From Nocardia farcinica (GTDB taxonomy: Bacteria; Actinomycetota; Actinomycetes; Mycobacteriales; Mycobacteriaceae), in assembly GCF_001182745.1 (NCBI RefSeq), contig NZ_LN868938.1:806001-870000 (forward strand): DNA of 64,000 bases, given 5' to 3'. The position numbers and the translations under genes are program-made. Positions 24,827-33,287 of this stretch are shown here, one piece after another. The notes beneath the pieces are model-generated. The model did not search any database. It saw only the letters and a program-made list of their open reading frames with translations, and was not told the DNA's origin. Within the stretch, counting starts at the first letter, position 1. Each line of letters begins with the position of its first letter.

Positions 24827-26641
24827 TCAGCGCGCGGGCTGCGGGGTGGGCGTGCGGTCCGGCTGGGGGACAGTGCGTTCGGCGTCGTCCCTGCGCCAGC
24901 TCACCTCGGTCGGGATGGGCCCGTCCGGCAGCCACGGCTGGGCGTCGACCGCGTCGGCCACCCGCCAGCTGCCCCGCTCGATGACACCCAGCGCCGCATC
25001 GATCACCTGGTAGCGCTGGACGCCGCGGTGGATCGGCTGCGACTCCACCCAGACGATGATCCACTCGCCCGGCTCGAATCCCACCCGCGACTGCACGGCC
25101 TGGACGAAGGTGTGGTCGTGCAGGTGGCCGTCACCGAAGTTGAACCCGATGATCGAGTTGCAGCCGAACTCGGCCTCGCGCACCGTCCAGCGGTCCAGAT
25201 CCGGGATGTGGCGGTAGAGCACCGAGAACAGGCCGCGGCCCTGGCTGTGCATGGAGCGCCAGGCGATGGTCTGCTGGAGGGTGATCTCGGCGACGGCGGG
25301 GTCGTAGCCCATCGCCCGCAACTGCTCGAGCTGGTTGACGGTCGGCCGGTGCGGGAGCGTGTTCAGCTTCGCCTCCGCGCCCGGGGCGAAGGCCCACAGC
25401 GCCGAGGCCCAGTTGCCCGCGTACTGCCGCATCGAGGGCAGGAACGACACCAGGTCCGGGCGCAGGTTGCCCAGCACCGGGAAGAACGCCAGCGCCGCGA
25501 CGATTCCGAGCGTCAACCACGGCGAGGACATGTCGCCCACCCCGTAGCCCGCGGTGACGGGGAAGCCCAGGAACAGGAACACCGTGAGGTAGGCGAACAG
25601 GATGTTCCACTCCAGCGGCACGGCCAGCGGGAAGGTGGAGGTGATGAAGAAGTGGAACACCACCATCAGCACCACCCCGGCGAGGGTGAGGGCGTGGTTC
25701 GTCGAGAACAGCAGCACCAGCGGCGTGATGATCTCCACCGTCGTGCCGCCCACGTGCGCCAAGAACGCGGCCACCCGCGAGGGGCGCAGGTCGCGCGGGA
25801 AATCCCGGTAGTTCAGGCGCTTGGCCCACTTGGAGGGGATGCTCGGGCTGTTGGACACCATCGGCGGTACCACGTTGGCGAAATGCCTGCCGAACTTGGA
25901 GACCCCCGCGCCGATCCACACCGCGCAGATGAGCAGCTTGGCGGCGACGATCATGTCCACGAAGGGCAGGGTGGCGAAGAACAGCAGCGCGGGCAGGTAC
26001 TGTTCGCCGCGCGCGGCCAGGAAGATCGTCTTGTCCCGCAGGCCGCACAGCACGTACAGCACGATCGGCGCGATCAGCAGCCGCGGGTCGATCAGCCCGG
26101 AGGTGTTGTCGGGCAGGGCGGCGCTCAGCGACGCGCTCGGCGCGCCGGGTGCGAGGATCGCGACCAGCAGGCCGGCCAGGAACGCCACATACAGCGCCAC
26201 GTCGCCGATCGTCCTGGTGTCTCCGGCGGTGCCGGGCAGCCACCGCCACGGCCGCAGCCGGATGGTGCCCGGCCGGGCCCAGAACAGGATGCCGCCGGTC
26301 ATCGGCTTGAACTTGCCGGCCAGCGGACCCCAGGACCCGGCGACCCCGACGGCCTCGAGCAGTACCGTCCACAGCACGAGTTTCTGGTAGACGATCGGCT
26401 CGTTCCACCAGTCGCCCACCGCCCAGAACGGGCCGACGCCGGAGGTGACCGTCGCGACCACCACACCGCCGAGCGCGTAGAGCACCAGCAGTTTGACGAT
26501 GTAGACGGTGTGGATCATGCGCGGACTGCCGAACCCGTATTCCACCCAGTGCAGCGCGAGCGTTTTCATGCGCTCCGCGAGCGGCCGGTCGAGAAATGTG
26601 TCCACGTCGACGGGCGGGAAATCGCCTGTTTTGAATCCCAC
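24827..26641 (-). CDS. DUF3556 multi-pass membrane protein
   Basis: A 604-aa integral membrane protein of the mycobacterial/nocardial DUF3556 family. The N-terminus (GFKTGDFPPVDVDTFLDRPLAERMKTLALHWVEYGFGSP) matches what I recall of that family. Several transmembrane helices follow (for example IVKLLVLYALGGVVVATV, and others to about residue 410), then a soluble C-terminal domain of about 170 residues (IPDLDRWTVREAEFGCNSIIGFNFGDGHLHDHTF). The GTG at 26641 was chosen over the longer upstream frame because AAAGGGG precedes it. The function is unknown. It lies between an acyl-CoA synthetase and a flavin oxidoreductase and may handle lipid at the membrane. Confidence 0.85.
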   Translation of the reverse strand: MGFKTGDFPPVDVDTFLDRPLAERMKTLALHWVEYGFGSPRMIHTVYIVKLLVLYALGGVVVATVTSGVGPFWAVGDWWNEPIVYQKLVLWTVLLEAVGVAGSWGPLAGKFKPMTGGILFWARPGTIRLRPWRWLPGTAGDTRTIGDVALYVAFLAGLLVAILAPGAPSASLSAALPDNTSGLIDPRLLIAPIVLYVLCGLRDKTIFLAARGEQYLPALLFFATLPFVDMIVAAKLLICAVWIGAGVSKFGRHFANVVPPMVSNSPSIPSKWAKRLNYRDFPRDLRPSRVAAFLAHVGGTTVEIITPLVLLFSTNHALTLAGVVLMVVFHFFITSTFPLAVPLEWNILFAYLTVFLFLGFPVTAGYGVGDMSSPWLTLGIVAALAFFPVLGNLRPDLVSFLPSMRQYAGNWASALWAFAPGAEAKLNTLPHRPTVNQLEQLRAMGYDPAVAEITLQQTIAWRSMHSQGRGLFSVLYRHIPDLDRWTVREAEFGCNSIIGFNFGDGHLHDHTFVQAVQSRVGFEPGEWIIVWVESQPIHRGVQRYQVIDAALGVIERGSWRVADAVDAQPWLPDGPIPTEVSWRRDDAERTVPQPDRTPTPQPAR

Positions 26642-26721
26642 GGGACGCACCCCTTTCTGAGGTGAATTCGGGCGCGCGGGAGCCGCACCCGTAAGCGGAG
26701 GAAATGGAAAGGAATTGTCGG

Positions 26722-28179
26722 TCAGGCGGCCGCGGAAATCGCGCGCAGCGCCTTCTTGTCGATTTTTCCGACCGCGTTGCGCGGCAGCGCGTCGGTGATG
26801 CGTACCGCGACCGGGACCTTGTCGCGGGCCAGGCTGTGGCGGCAGTGCGCGACCAGCTCGGCCTCGCTCACGTCGGTCCCGGGCATGGTCACCACGTGGG
26901 CGACGGGTACCTCGCCGAGCACCGGGTCCGGTGCGCCGACGACCGCCGACTCCAGCACCGCCGGATGGCTGTGCAGGACGTTCTCGATCTCCTTGGGGTA
27001 GATGTTCTCCCCGCCGCGGATGATCATGTCCTTGATCCGGTCCACCAGCACGAGATAGCCGTCGGGGTCGAAGTAGCCGACGTCGCCGGTGTGCAGCCAG
27101 CCGTCGACCACCGTCGCGGCGGTGGCTTCCGGTTTGCCGAGGTAGCCGCGCATCACGTTGGCGCCGCGGATCACCACCTCGCCGCGTGCGCCGGGCGCGA
27201 GCAGCGCGCCGTCGGCACCCATGATCGCCACCGTCTGCCCCGGCAGCGGCACGCCGACGGTGCCGGGCTTGCGCGGGCCGGCGGGCGGGTTGATGGTCGA
27301 GGCGCAGGTGCCCTCGGACAGGCCGTATCCCTCGACGATCGGCACGCCGAAGCGGGTCTCGAACCGGGCGATGAGTTCGGCGGGCATGGGCGCGGCGCCG
27401 CAGATCGCGCGTCGCAGCGAGGAGGTGTCGGGCCGCACCTCGGCCGGCTGGGCGACCAGCATGGCGTAGATGGCGGGTACCGCCGAGAAATAGGTCGGCC
27501 GCACCCGTTCGACCAGCGGGAAGAACGCCGAGGCGGAGAAGCGGCCCGCGATGGTCGCGCGCCCGCCGGTGAGCAGCGGCGACAGGATGCTCACCACGAT
27601 GCCGTTGACGTGGAACAGCGGCAGCACCAGCAGGCTGTGGTCGGTCTCGTCCAGGCCGAGCGCGTCCACGATCATCGCGCACATGGCCGCGATGTTGGCG
27701 TGGTCGAGCACGACGCCCTTGGGCCTGCCGGTCGTGCCGCTGGTGTAGATGATCAGGGCGGTGGCGTGCGGGTCGGCGGCCGCCGAGGGCGCCGGGACGT
27801 CGGCGTCGGCGTCCGGTCCGGCCACCCGCGCCACATCGAGGAAGCCGGGGTCGCGCCCGTCCTCGGCGACGACCACGCGGGCGCCGGCATCGAGGATCTG
27901 GTAGCGCAGTTCGTCCTCGGTCGCGTCGGGCCGCACCGGGGTCACCGCGGCGCCCAGCCGCCACGCCGCGAACAACAGCACGACCAATTCGACGCGATTG
28001 GGCAGCACGACGGCGACCACGTCGCCTTTCCGGATTCCCCGCGAATGCAGCACGGCGGCGGCGGTGTCGACGCGACGCGCGAATTCCGCGTTGTCGAGTT
28101 CTTCGCGTTCGTCGCTCACGCACGGTCCGCAGGGATTGGTCCGCGCGCGCTCGGCGGGAATGTCGATGACGTTTCGCAC
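26722..28179 (-). CDS. Acyl-CoA synthetase (AMP-forming, FadD-like)
   Basis: ANL-superfamily acyl/aryl-CoA ligase of 485 aa. The ATP-binding motif YTSGTTGRPKGVV, the A5-type EGYGLSEGTCAS (Ser where most have Thr), WLHTGDVGYFDPDG, and the C-terminal DRIKDMIIRGGENIYPKEIE and PRNAVGKIDKKAL (catalytic Lys) are all present. The GTG at 28179 follows GGTGAGGAA and gives the family length; the upstream open frame is a shadow of the divergent gene. It is first in an operon with the DUF3556 membrane protein and the flavin oxidoreductase and is divergent from a PucR-type regulator. The acyl substrate is unknown. Confidence 0.93.
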   Translation of the reverse strand: MRNVIDIPAERARTNPCGPCVSDEREELDNAEFARRVDTAAAVLHSRGIRKGDVVAVVLPNRVELVVLLFAAWRLGAAVTPVRPDATEDELRYQILDAGARVVVAEDGRDPGFLDVARVAGPDADADVPAPSAAADPHATALIIYTSGTTGRPKGVVLDHANIAAMCAMIVDALGLDETDHSLLVLPLFHVNGIVVSILSPLLTGGRATIAGRFSASAFFPLVERVRPTYFSAVPAIYAMLVAQPAEVRPDTSSLRRAICGAAPMPAELIARFETRFGVPIVEGYGLSEGTCASTINPPAGPRKPGTVGVPLPGQTVAIMGADGALLAPGARGEVVIRGANVMRGYLGKPEATAATVVDGWLHTGDVGYFDPDGYLVLVDRIKDMIIRGGENIYPKEIENVLHSHPAVLESAVVGAPDPVLGEVPVAHVVTMPGTDVSEAELVAHCRHSLARDKVPVAVRITDALPRNAVGKIDKKALRAISAAA

Positions 28180-28288
28180 TGGTTCCTCACCATTCGGGAA
28201 AGGCGTTGTGATGTGGATTACAGTGCAAAGGTAGGGAATGGGAGCAGTGGCGGCTACGGGCCGCCGCCCCAGAAAATCGGGCCGCCGC

Positions 28289-28303
28289 TGTGCCACCGGC
28301 ACA
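28289..28303. promoter_or_regulatory. Inverted repeat upstream of PucR-type gene
   Basis: TGTGCC-ACC-GGCACA, perfect 6-bp arms and a 3-bp spacer, 53 bp upstream of the regulator start and 110 bp upstream of the divergent acyl-CoA synthetase start. A candidate binding site for the PucR-type protein; unproven. Confidence 0.45.
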
Positions 28304-28356
28304 AAAGCCCGCCGGACCGGCGGGAAGCGGCCCGCGGCCGGGGTATGGTCCCCGGC

Positions 28357-29589
28357 ATGACAGTCGAGGTCGAACCGCTCGTGCGCGCGGTCGCCGAGCG
28401 CGTGCACGCCGATTACCCCCGGCTGCTCGACGAGATGACCGGCATGTTCGTCGAGATGATCCCGGAATTCCGCCACGACGACGAGGTGCGCAGGCTGATG
28501 GTGGCCAGCACCGGCGGAAACCTCTCGGCCATCATGGATCTGCTGGCGCTGAGCATCTCCTTCGACGAGGTGTCCGTGCCGCCGGCGGCCGCCGAATACG
28601 CGCGCCGCTTCGCCCAGCACGGCATGTCCTTGGAGGCGCTGGTGCGGGCGTATCGCCTGGGCGAGCACATGTTTCTGCAACGGGCGATCACCGCGCTCGG
28701 CGAGCTGGGGCCCTCCGCCGAACTGGCCCTGGCGACCACGAGCCACATCGCCGAGATGGTCAACCGCTACATCGACCGGGTGCTCGAGGGCGTCATCGAC
28801 ATCTACGAGAACGAACGGCAGCGCTGGGACGCCCGCTCCGACGCCACCCGCGCCGCGCAGGTCCGGGCCGTCCTCGACGGCGAGGGCCTGGACCTGGCCT
28901 CGGCCGAGCAGATGCTCGGAACCTCGCTGCGCGGTTGGCATCTGGCCGCCATCATCTGGACCCCGCCGGGCACCGCGGCCTCCGACACCCTGCTGCGCGC
29001 CGGGGTGGAACTGCTGTCCGCCGCGACCGGCAAACGCCCGCTGACGATCCTGGTCGACGAGCACAACTGCTGGGCCTGGATCTCCTCGGCGGGCAAACCG
29101 GTGCTCGACGTCGACGCACTGGAAGCGAGCCTGCGCAGACATCCCGGACTGCGCATGGCGGTGGGGGAGCGCGATTCGGGGCTGGCGGGCTTCCGCCGCA
29201 CCTTCCTCGACGCGAGCGCCGCCCGGGCGGTCGCGGTGGCGGCGCCGCGCGCGCGAGAACTGACGTTGTACTCGCGGGTCTCGGTGGCCTCGCTGTTGCT
29301 CGACCGGCTGCCGGAGGTGAAGGCGTGGGCGCAGCGCGTGCTCGGCGATCTCATGCGCGACGACGAATCCACCGCGCGGCTGCGCGACACCGCGCAGGTC
29401 TACCTGGACGCGCGCGGCTCGCTCACCGACGCCGCCGCCCGCATGCACGTGCACAAGAACACCGTGCACTACCGGGTCCGCAAAGCCGAAGAGCTGCTGG
29501 GACATTCGCTCACGGTCAATCGGCTCGAACTCGAACTCGCGCTGTTGGTGTGCGCGCAGTTCGGGCTCGCGGAGGCCGCGCGGCCCTGA
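28357..29589 (+). CDS. PucR-type transcriptional regulator (CdaR/RsbRD-like N-terminus)
   Basis: Regulator of 410 aa. The C-terminus carries the PucR HTH (LTDAAARMHVHKNTVHYRVRKAEELLG). The N-terminal 150 or so residues are helical, of the type found in actinobacterial PucR regulators with an RsbRD-like N-terminal domain (YPRLLDEMTGMFVEMIPEFRHDDEVRRLM). The middle is the usual GGDEF-like domain of this family (LRMAVGERDSGLAGFRRTFLDA), without cyclase motifs. The ATG at 28357 is used; an in-frame ATG at 28345 is possible. It faces the acyl-CoA synthetase operon across a 177-bp gap, so it is its likely activator. Confidence 0.9.
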   Translation: MTVEVEPLVRAVAERVHADYPRLLDEMTGMFVEMIPEFRHDDEVRRLMVASTGGNLSAIMDLLALSISFDEVSVPPAAAEYARRFAQHGMSLEALVRAYRLGEHMFLQRAITALGELGPSAELALATTSHIAEMVNRYIDRVLEGVIDIYENERQRWDARSDATRAAQVRAVLDGEGLDLASAEQMLGTSLRGWHLAAIIWTPPGTAASDTLLRAGVELLSAATGKRPLTILVDEHNCWAWISSAGKPVLDVDALEASLRRHPGLRMAVGERDSGLAGFRRTFLDASAARAVAVAAPRARELTLYSRVSVASLLLDRLPEVKAWAQRVLGDLMRDDESTARLRDTAQVYLDARGSLTDAAARMHVHKNTVHYRVRKAEELLGHSLTVNRLELELALLVCAQFGLAEAARP

Positions 29590-29595
29590 GCGCGG

Positions 29596-31857
29596 TCAGC
29601 CGGAGCGGCGCTGGGTGCCGCGCAGCGGGTTCGCCACCGGTGATTTGATCGCGGGCAGCGTCACCGACATGCGGACGCGGGTGCCCGGGCCGGAATGGTC
29701 GATGTCGAGTTCCTCGGTGAGCGCGCGCATCATGTCCAGACCGCGGCCGCGGTAGCCGGGGTCGGGGGAGCGGGGCTGCCAGGTGCCGGTGTCGACGACC
29801 TCGATGACGAGACGTTCGGTGTCACCGTCGGGGTCGAGTTCGATCCGGGCCGCCAGATCGACCACCTCGCCGCTGTCGGCGGCGGCGCGGTAGGCGTGTT
29901 CGATGCTGTTGCTGCACGCCTCGTTCGCCGCGGCCACCAGGTCGGCGGCCAGGTCGTGCGGGACGGCGGCGGCGGAGAACCACGCCTGGAGGGTGCGGCG
30001 CAGCGCCGAGAGCCGGGTGGCCTCGGCGGGCACCCGCAGGTGCAGTGGCGCGGGCGGTTGCCGGTAGACCACCATGGCGACGTCGTCGTCGTATCCGGCG
30101 GCCGGGCTGAGTTCCCGCAGCACCGCGTCGGCGACCTCGCGCGGCAGCCTGCCGCCGGTGTCGGCCAGCACCGCGCAGATCTTGGCGAAGCCCTCGTCGA
30201 TGTCGACGCCGCGCTGTTCGACCAGGCCGTCGGTGAACAACACCAGCGTCGAGCCCGGCGCCAGGGCGGTGGTGGCCTCGGGGCGGCGCGGCATCTCGAA
30301 GGTCGCCAGCGGCACCGAACGGCCGCCTTCGAGCAACCTGCCGGGCTTGCCCACCTCGGCCAGGATCGGCGGCATGTGCCCGGCGCTGCTGTAGCGGACG
30401 ATGCCGCGCACCGGATCCAACACGGCCACACAGGCGGTCGTGCACATGGCCCCCGGAATACGCGCGGCGACGGTGTCGAGTTCGGCCAGCAGTTGGGCGG
30501 GCCCGGCCCCGCGCAGCAGCAGAGCACGGCCCGCGGTGCGCAGCTGGCCCATCACCACCGCCGCCGACAGCCCGCGCCCGACACAGTCGCCGACGACCAC
30601 GCCGATGGTGCCGTCGCGCAACGGCACCACGTCGTACCAGTCGCCGCCGATCTCGAGCGGCGGCAGCGCGGGCTCGTAGTGCACCGAGAACCGGGGCGGC
30701 AGCTCGATCGGGCCGAGCATCGCCCGCTGGAGTGTCAGCGAGGTGGCGCGGGCCTGATCGAAGTTGCGTGCCCGCTGCACCGCGACGCTGAGATGACCGA
30801 TCAGCAGGGAGAACAACGTCCAGTCCGCGCTGCTGATCGCGCGCGGCGCGGCGAAACGCAACCACAGTGCGGCATCGCCGGTTTCGCCCAGCGGCGCCAC
30901 GATCCCCTCGGAGCTGTCGGCCTGTTCGGGGATGGCCGACAGGCTGCGCGGTGGTCGGCGGCGGGCACGGTCGAGCAACCGACGGGTGGTGTCGTCGGCG
31001 GCGTCGGCACCCGCCTCCCCGGAGACATACACCTCGGGCGCCCCGTTGCGGGTGGGCCAGACCATCACGACGGCGGCTTCCGCGCCGACGGTGCCGCGCA
31101 GTTCGTCCAGCCCGACCGAGAGCACCTCCACCACCGTGGTCGCCGCGCCGACCGCGGTCGCCAGCCGGGAGGCGGCCTGGTCCCGGGCCTGCGCGTCGTG
31201 TTCGGCGGTGACGTCGCGGATGGTGCCGACGTAGACCAGCTCGTTGTTCTCCGGCTTGACCAGCGCGCTGGTGCTCACCGCCAGCCACAGCCTGCGTCCG
31301 TCGCGGTGCCGGATCGGCAGCACGAACCGGGAGGCCTCGGTGCCCAGGTCGGGGTAGCGCGGCCCGTCCGGCAGCGACCACGGGTGCGGCAGTGGATAGG
31401 GCAGCCCGGCGGCCCCGTAGCCGGTGAGCGCGCCGAAGGCCGAGTTCACTTCGATGATGGCGCCGGTGGCGTCGGCGACGAAGAAGCCGTCCTGCAACGA
31501 CTCGACCAGGGCGGTGCGGAAGGCGTCGCGGCCGGCCAGGTCGTCGGCGCGGGAGCGCTGCTGTTCGTAGCGGCGGGTGCCGTCGAGGTAGCCGCGGGTG
31601 GCGATGTCGAGCGCGGCCAGCGTCTGCAGCAGGAACTCCAGTGCGGTCTCGGCGACGCGCGGATCGGCGGCGGCGCGTTCGGCCTCGGCGGCCAGCCGGA
31701 AGTGGTGTTCGGTGAGGTCGAGCAGGCTGATGCCCTCCACCAGCGCCCGCCTGCCCAGGTCGTAGCCCTCGGTGAGGGTGTCGTGGGTGGGCGAATCCAG
31801 GTGCCGCCGAAGCGCTTCGGTGTAGTCGTCGAGAAAGCCGGGCAGCGCCTCGCTCAT
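29596..31857 (-). CDS. Multidomain PP2C phosphatase fusion: RsbU-N, PAS, GAF, PP2C, HATPase
   Basis: A 753-aa signalling protein. Apparent order: an RsbU-type helical N-terminus (about 1-90), a PAS domain (about 110-215: FFVADATGAIIEVNSAFGALTGYG), a GAF-like region (about 235-375), a SpoIIE/PP2C phosphatase (about 390-600: EIGGDWYDVVPLRDGTIGVVVGDCVGRG, with the metal-binding Asp residues, and AGYDDDVAMVVYR) and a GHKL ATPase of the anti-sigma type (about 610-735: EACSNSIEHAY and GRGLDMMRAL). It is the final gene of the stressosome operon, overlapping the RsbX-like gene by 4 nt. It probably receives RsbT and both dephosphorylates an RsbV-like antagonist and inhibits a sigma factor; neither partner is encoded here. 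Confidence 0.88.
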   Translation of the reverse strand: MSEALPGFLDDYTEALRRHLDSPTHDTLTEGYDLGRRALVEGISLLDLTEHHFRLAAEAERAAADPRVAETALEFLLQTLAALDIATRGYLDGTRRYEQQRSRADDLAGRDAFRTALVESLQDGFFVADATGAIIEVNSAFGALTGYGAAGLPYPLPHPWSLPDGPRYPDLGTEASRFVLPIRHRDGRRLWLAVSTSALVKPENNELVYVGTIRDVTAEHDAQARDQAASRLATAVGAATTVVEVLSVGLDELRGTVGAEAAVVMVWPTRNGAPEVYVSGEAGADAADDTTRRLLDRARRRPPRSLSAIPEQADSSEGIVAPLGETGDAALWLRFAAPRAISSADWTLFSLLIGHLSVAVQRARNFDQARATSLTLQRAMLGPIELPPRFSVHYEPALPPLEIGGDWYDVVPLRDGTIGVVVGDCVGRGLSAAVVMGQLRTAGRALLLRGAGPAQLLAELDTVAARIPGAMCTTACVAVLDPVRGIVRYSSAGHMPPILAEVGKPGRLLEGGRSVPLATFEMPRRPEATTALAPGSTLVLFTDGLVEQRGVDIDEGFAKICAVLADTGGRLPREVADAVLRELSPAAGYDDDVAMVVYRQPPAPLHLRVPAEATRLSALRRTLQAWFSAAAVPHDLAADLVAAANEACSNSIEHAYRAAADSGEVVDLAARIELDPDGDTERLVIEVVDTGTWQPRSPDPGYRGRGLDMMRALTEELDIDHSGPGTRVRMSVTLPAIKSPVANPLRGTQRRSG

Positions 31858-32492
31858 CGGAAGCCACCGCCGCCGTTGCTGCTGCCGCGACTGCGCGCGG
31901 CCAGCACGAGCGCGTCGTCGGTGTCCTTGGCGTAGCGGGCCAGCAGGTCGCCGGTGATGTCGGCGGTGGACTTGGCCAGGTCGATGCCCTCGGCCGCCTC
32001 GGCCACGATGCCGTCGGTGGCCATCAGCAACAGATCACCCGCCCGCACCCGCACGGTCTGCGGTTGCAGCGTGGGCGGCAGTCGATAGCCGACGATGCCG
32101 CCGGTCAGCAGCGCGGTCGCGCGCACCGCCAGCCCGGCCGGACCCGCGGTGAGCACCCGGGATTCGACATTGCCGACGCCGAGCCAGTGGATCGCGTCCT
32201 CGTCGAAGAGCGCCAGCGACACCGCCGCGCCCCGGGTATCCGACATCGCCCGATGGCACAGCACCATGAGCACATCCAGTGGCTCGCCGCGGTTCTCGGT
32301 GAGCACCCGCACCGCGCGGTCGGTGGCGTCGGCCGCCGCGGCGCCGTGCCCGAGTCCGTCGATGACCGCCATCAACGCGGTGCCACCGCCCGCGTCGAGC
32401 ACCACACCGCGGTCGCCCGAGAGTTGCTGTCCCGGCAGTGCCCGACCGGCCACCGCCCATTCGACCCGGCCGATGAGCCCGTCCTCATGCAC
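31854..32492 (-). CDS. rsbX: RsbX-like serine phosphatase
   Basis: A 212-aa PP2C/SpoIIE-type phosphatase of the RsbX kind, which resets stressosomes by dephosphorylating RsbR and RsbS. MAVIDGLGHGAAAADATDRAV is the metal-binding segment, with LLMATDGIVAEAAEGIDL and TDDALVLAARS toward the end. It begins within the end of the rsbT-like gene (8-nt overlap) and its own end overlaps the next gene by 4 nt. The symbol is by analogy with the Bacillus subtilis operon, not proven orthology. Confidence 0.82.
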   Translation of the reverse strand: MHEDGLIGRVEWAVAGRALPGQQLSGDRGVVLDAGGGTALMAVIDGLGHGAAAADATDRAVRVLTENRGEPLDVLMVLCHRAMSDTRGAAVSLALFDEDAIHWLGVGNVESRVLTAGPAGLAVRATALLTGGIVGYRLPPTLQPQTVRVRAGDLLLMATDGIVAEAAEGIDLAKSTADITGDLLARYAKDTDDALVLAARSRGSSNGGGGFR

Positions 32493-32910
32493 CGTTGGGT
32501 ACCCACTTCCACATCTCCACCAACGTGCCGCGACCGGGCGCGGAATCGATGGTGAGCCGGTCCATCAGGCGGCGCGCACCGGGCAGGCCCAGGCCGAGGC
32601 CGCGTCCGGTGGAGTAACCGTCCTCGAGCGCGCGGGCGATGTCGCGGATGCCAGGGCCCTGGTCCTCGGCCTGCACGATCAGCGCCCGCCTGCCCTCGCG
32701 GTCGTCCACGAGCAGGCGGATCTCGCCGGTTCCTGCGTAACTGGTGATGTTGCGGGCGATTTCGGAGATGGCCGTCGAGATCATGGTGCGGTCGGTGAGG
32801 GAGAAGCCGAGTTCGGCCGCCAGCTCCCGTCCGGCCTGCCGAGCGGTCACGATGTCCTCCGACATCTTGACCACGATCACGACGTTCTCAGCGGCCACTG
32901 TCACGACCAT
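32485..32910 (-). CDS. rsbT: RsbT-like serine/threonine kinase (stressosome switch)
   Basis: GHKL-type kinase of 141 aa that matches the RsbT pattern: DIVTARQAGRELAAELGFS, the N-box ISEIARNITSYAGTGEI, the G1 box AEDQGPGI and the G2 region STGRGLGLGLPGARRLMD. In other stressosomes RsbT phosphorylates RsbR and RsbS, then leaves to activate the RsbU phosphatase. The ATG at 32910 overlaps the rsbS stop by 23 nt and gives an N-terminus aligned with RsbT; a later ATG at 32865 is possible. Confidence 0.92.
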   Translation of the reverse strand: MVVTVAAENVVIVVKMSEDIVTARQAGRELAAELGFSLTDRTMISTAISEIARNITSYAGTGEIRLLVDDREGRRALIVQAEDQGPGIRDIARALEDGYSTGRGLGLGLPGARRLMDRLTIDSAPGRGTLVEMWKWVPNGA

Positions 32911-33277
32911 CTCGCTGGCGACGTCTGGCGGACTTGCGCTCCAGCCACGCCAGCCCCTCCTCGAGGTCGAGGGCGGTGTGCATGTCCTCGAAGGTGAGTC
33001 CGAGTTGCACCATGGCGAAGGCGACTTCGGGTTGCAGCCCGACGATGACGGTCTCCGCGCCGCGCAACTGCGTCATGTGCGCGATGGTGCGCAGCGACCG
33101 CGCGGCGAAGGAGTCCATCACATCGATCGCGGTGACGTCGACGATGATGCCGTGCGCCCGGTATTTGCTGACCTGTTTCATCAGGTCGTCCTGTAGGCGC
33201 TCGGTGTCCGCGTCGGTCAATGCGGATTGGACCGACGCGATCAGATAGGTGCCTTGCTTGAGGATGGGTACGGGCAT
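32888..33277 (-). CDS. rsbS: RsbS-like STAS protein (stressosome core)
   Basis: Single STAS-domain protein of 129 aa. The phosphorylation-site segment IIVDVTAIDVMDSFAARSL places a serine (Ser56) where RsbS is phosphorylated by RsbT. The C-terminal tail is basic (RKSARRRQRDGRDSGR), longer than in Bacillus RsbS. It is encoded 10 nt after the RsbR-like gene and would form the stressosome shell with it. Confidence 0.92.
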   Translation of the reverse strand: MPVPILKQGTYLIASVQSALTDADTERLQDDLMKQVSKYRAHGIIVDVTAIDVMDSFAARSLRTIAHMTQLRGAETVIVGLQPEVAFAMVQLGLTFEDMHTALDLEEGLAWLERKSARRRQRDGRDSGR

Positions 33278-33287
33278 CGGTGACCGC

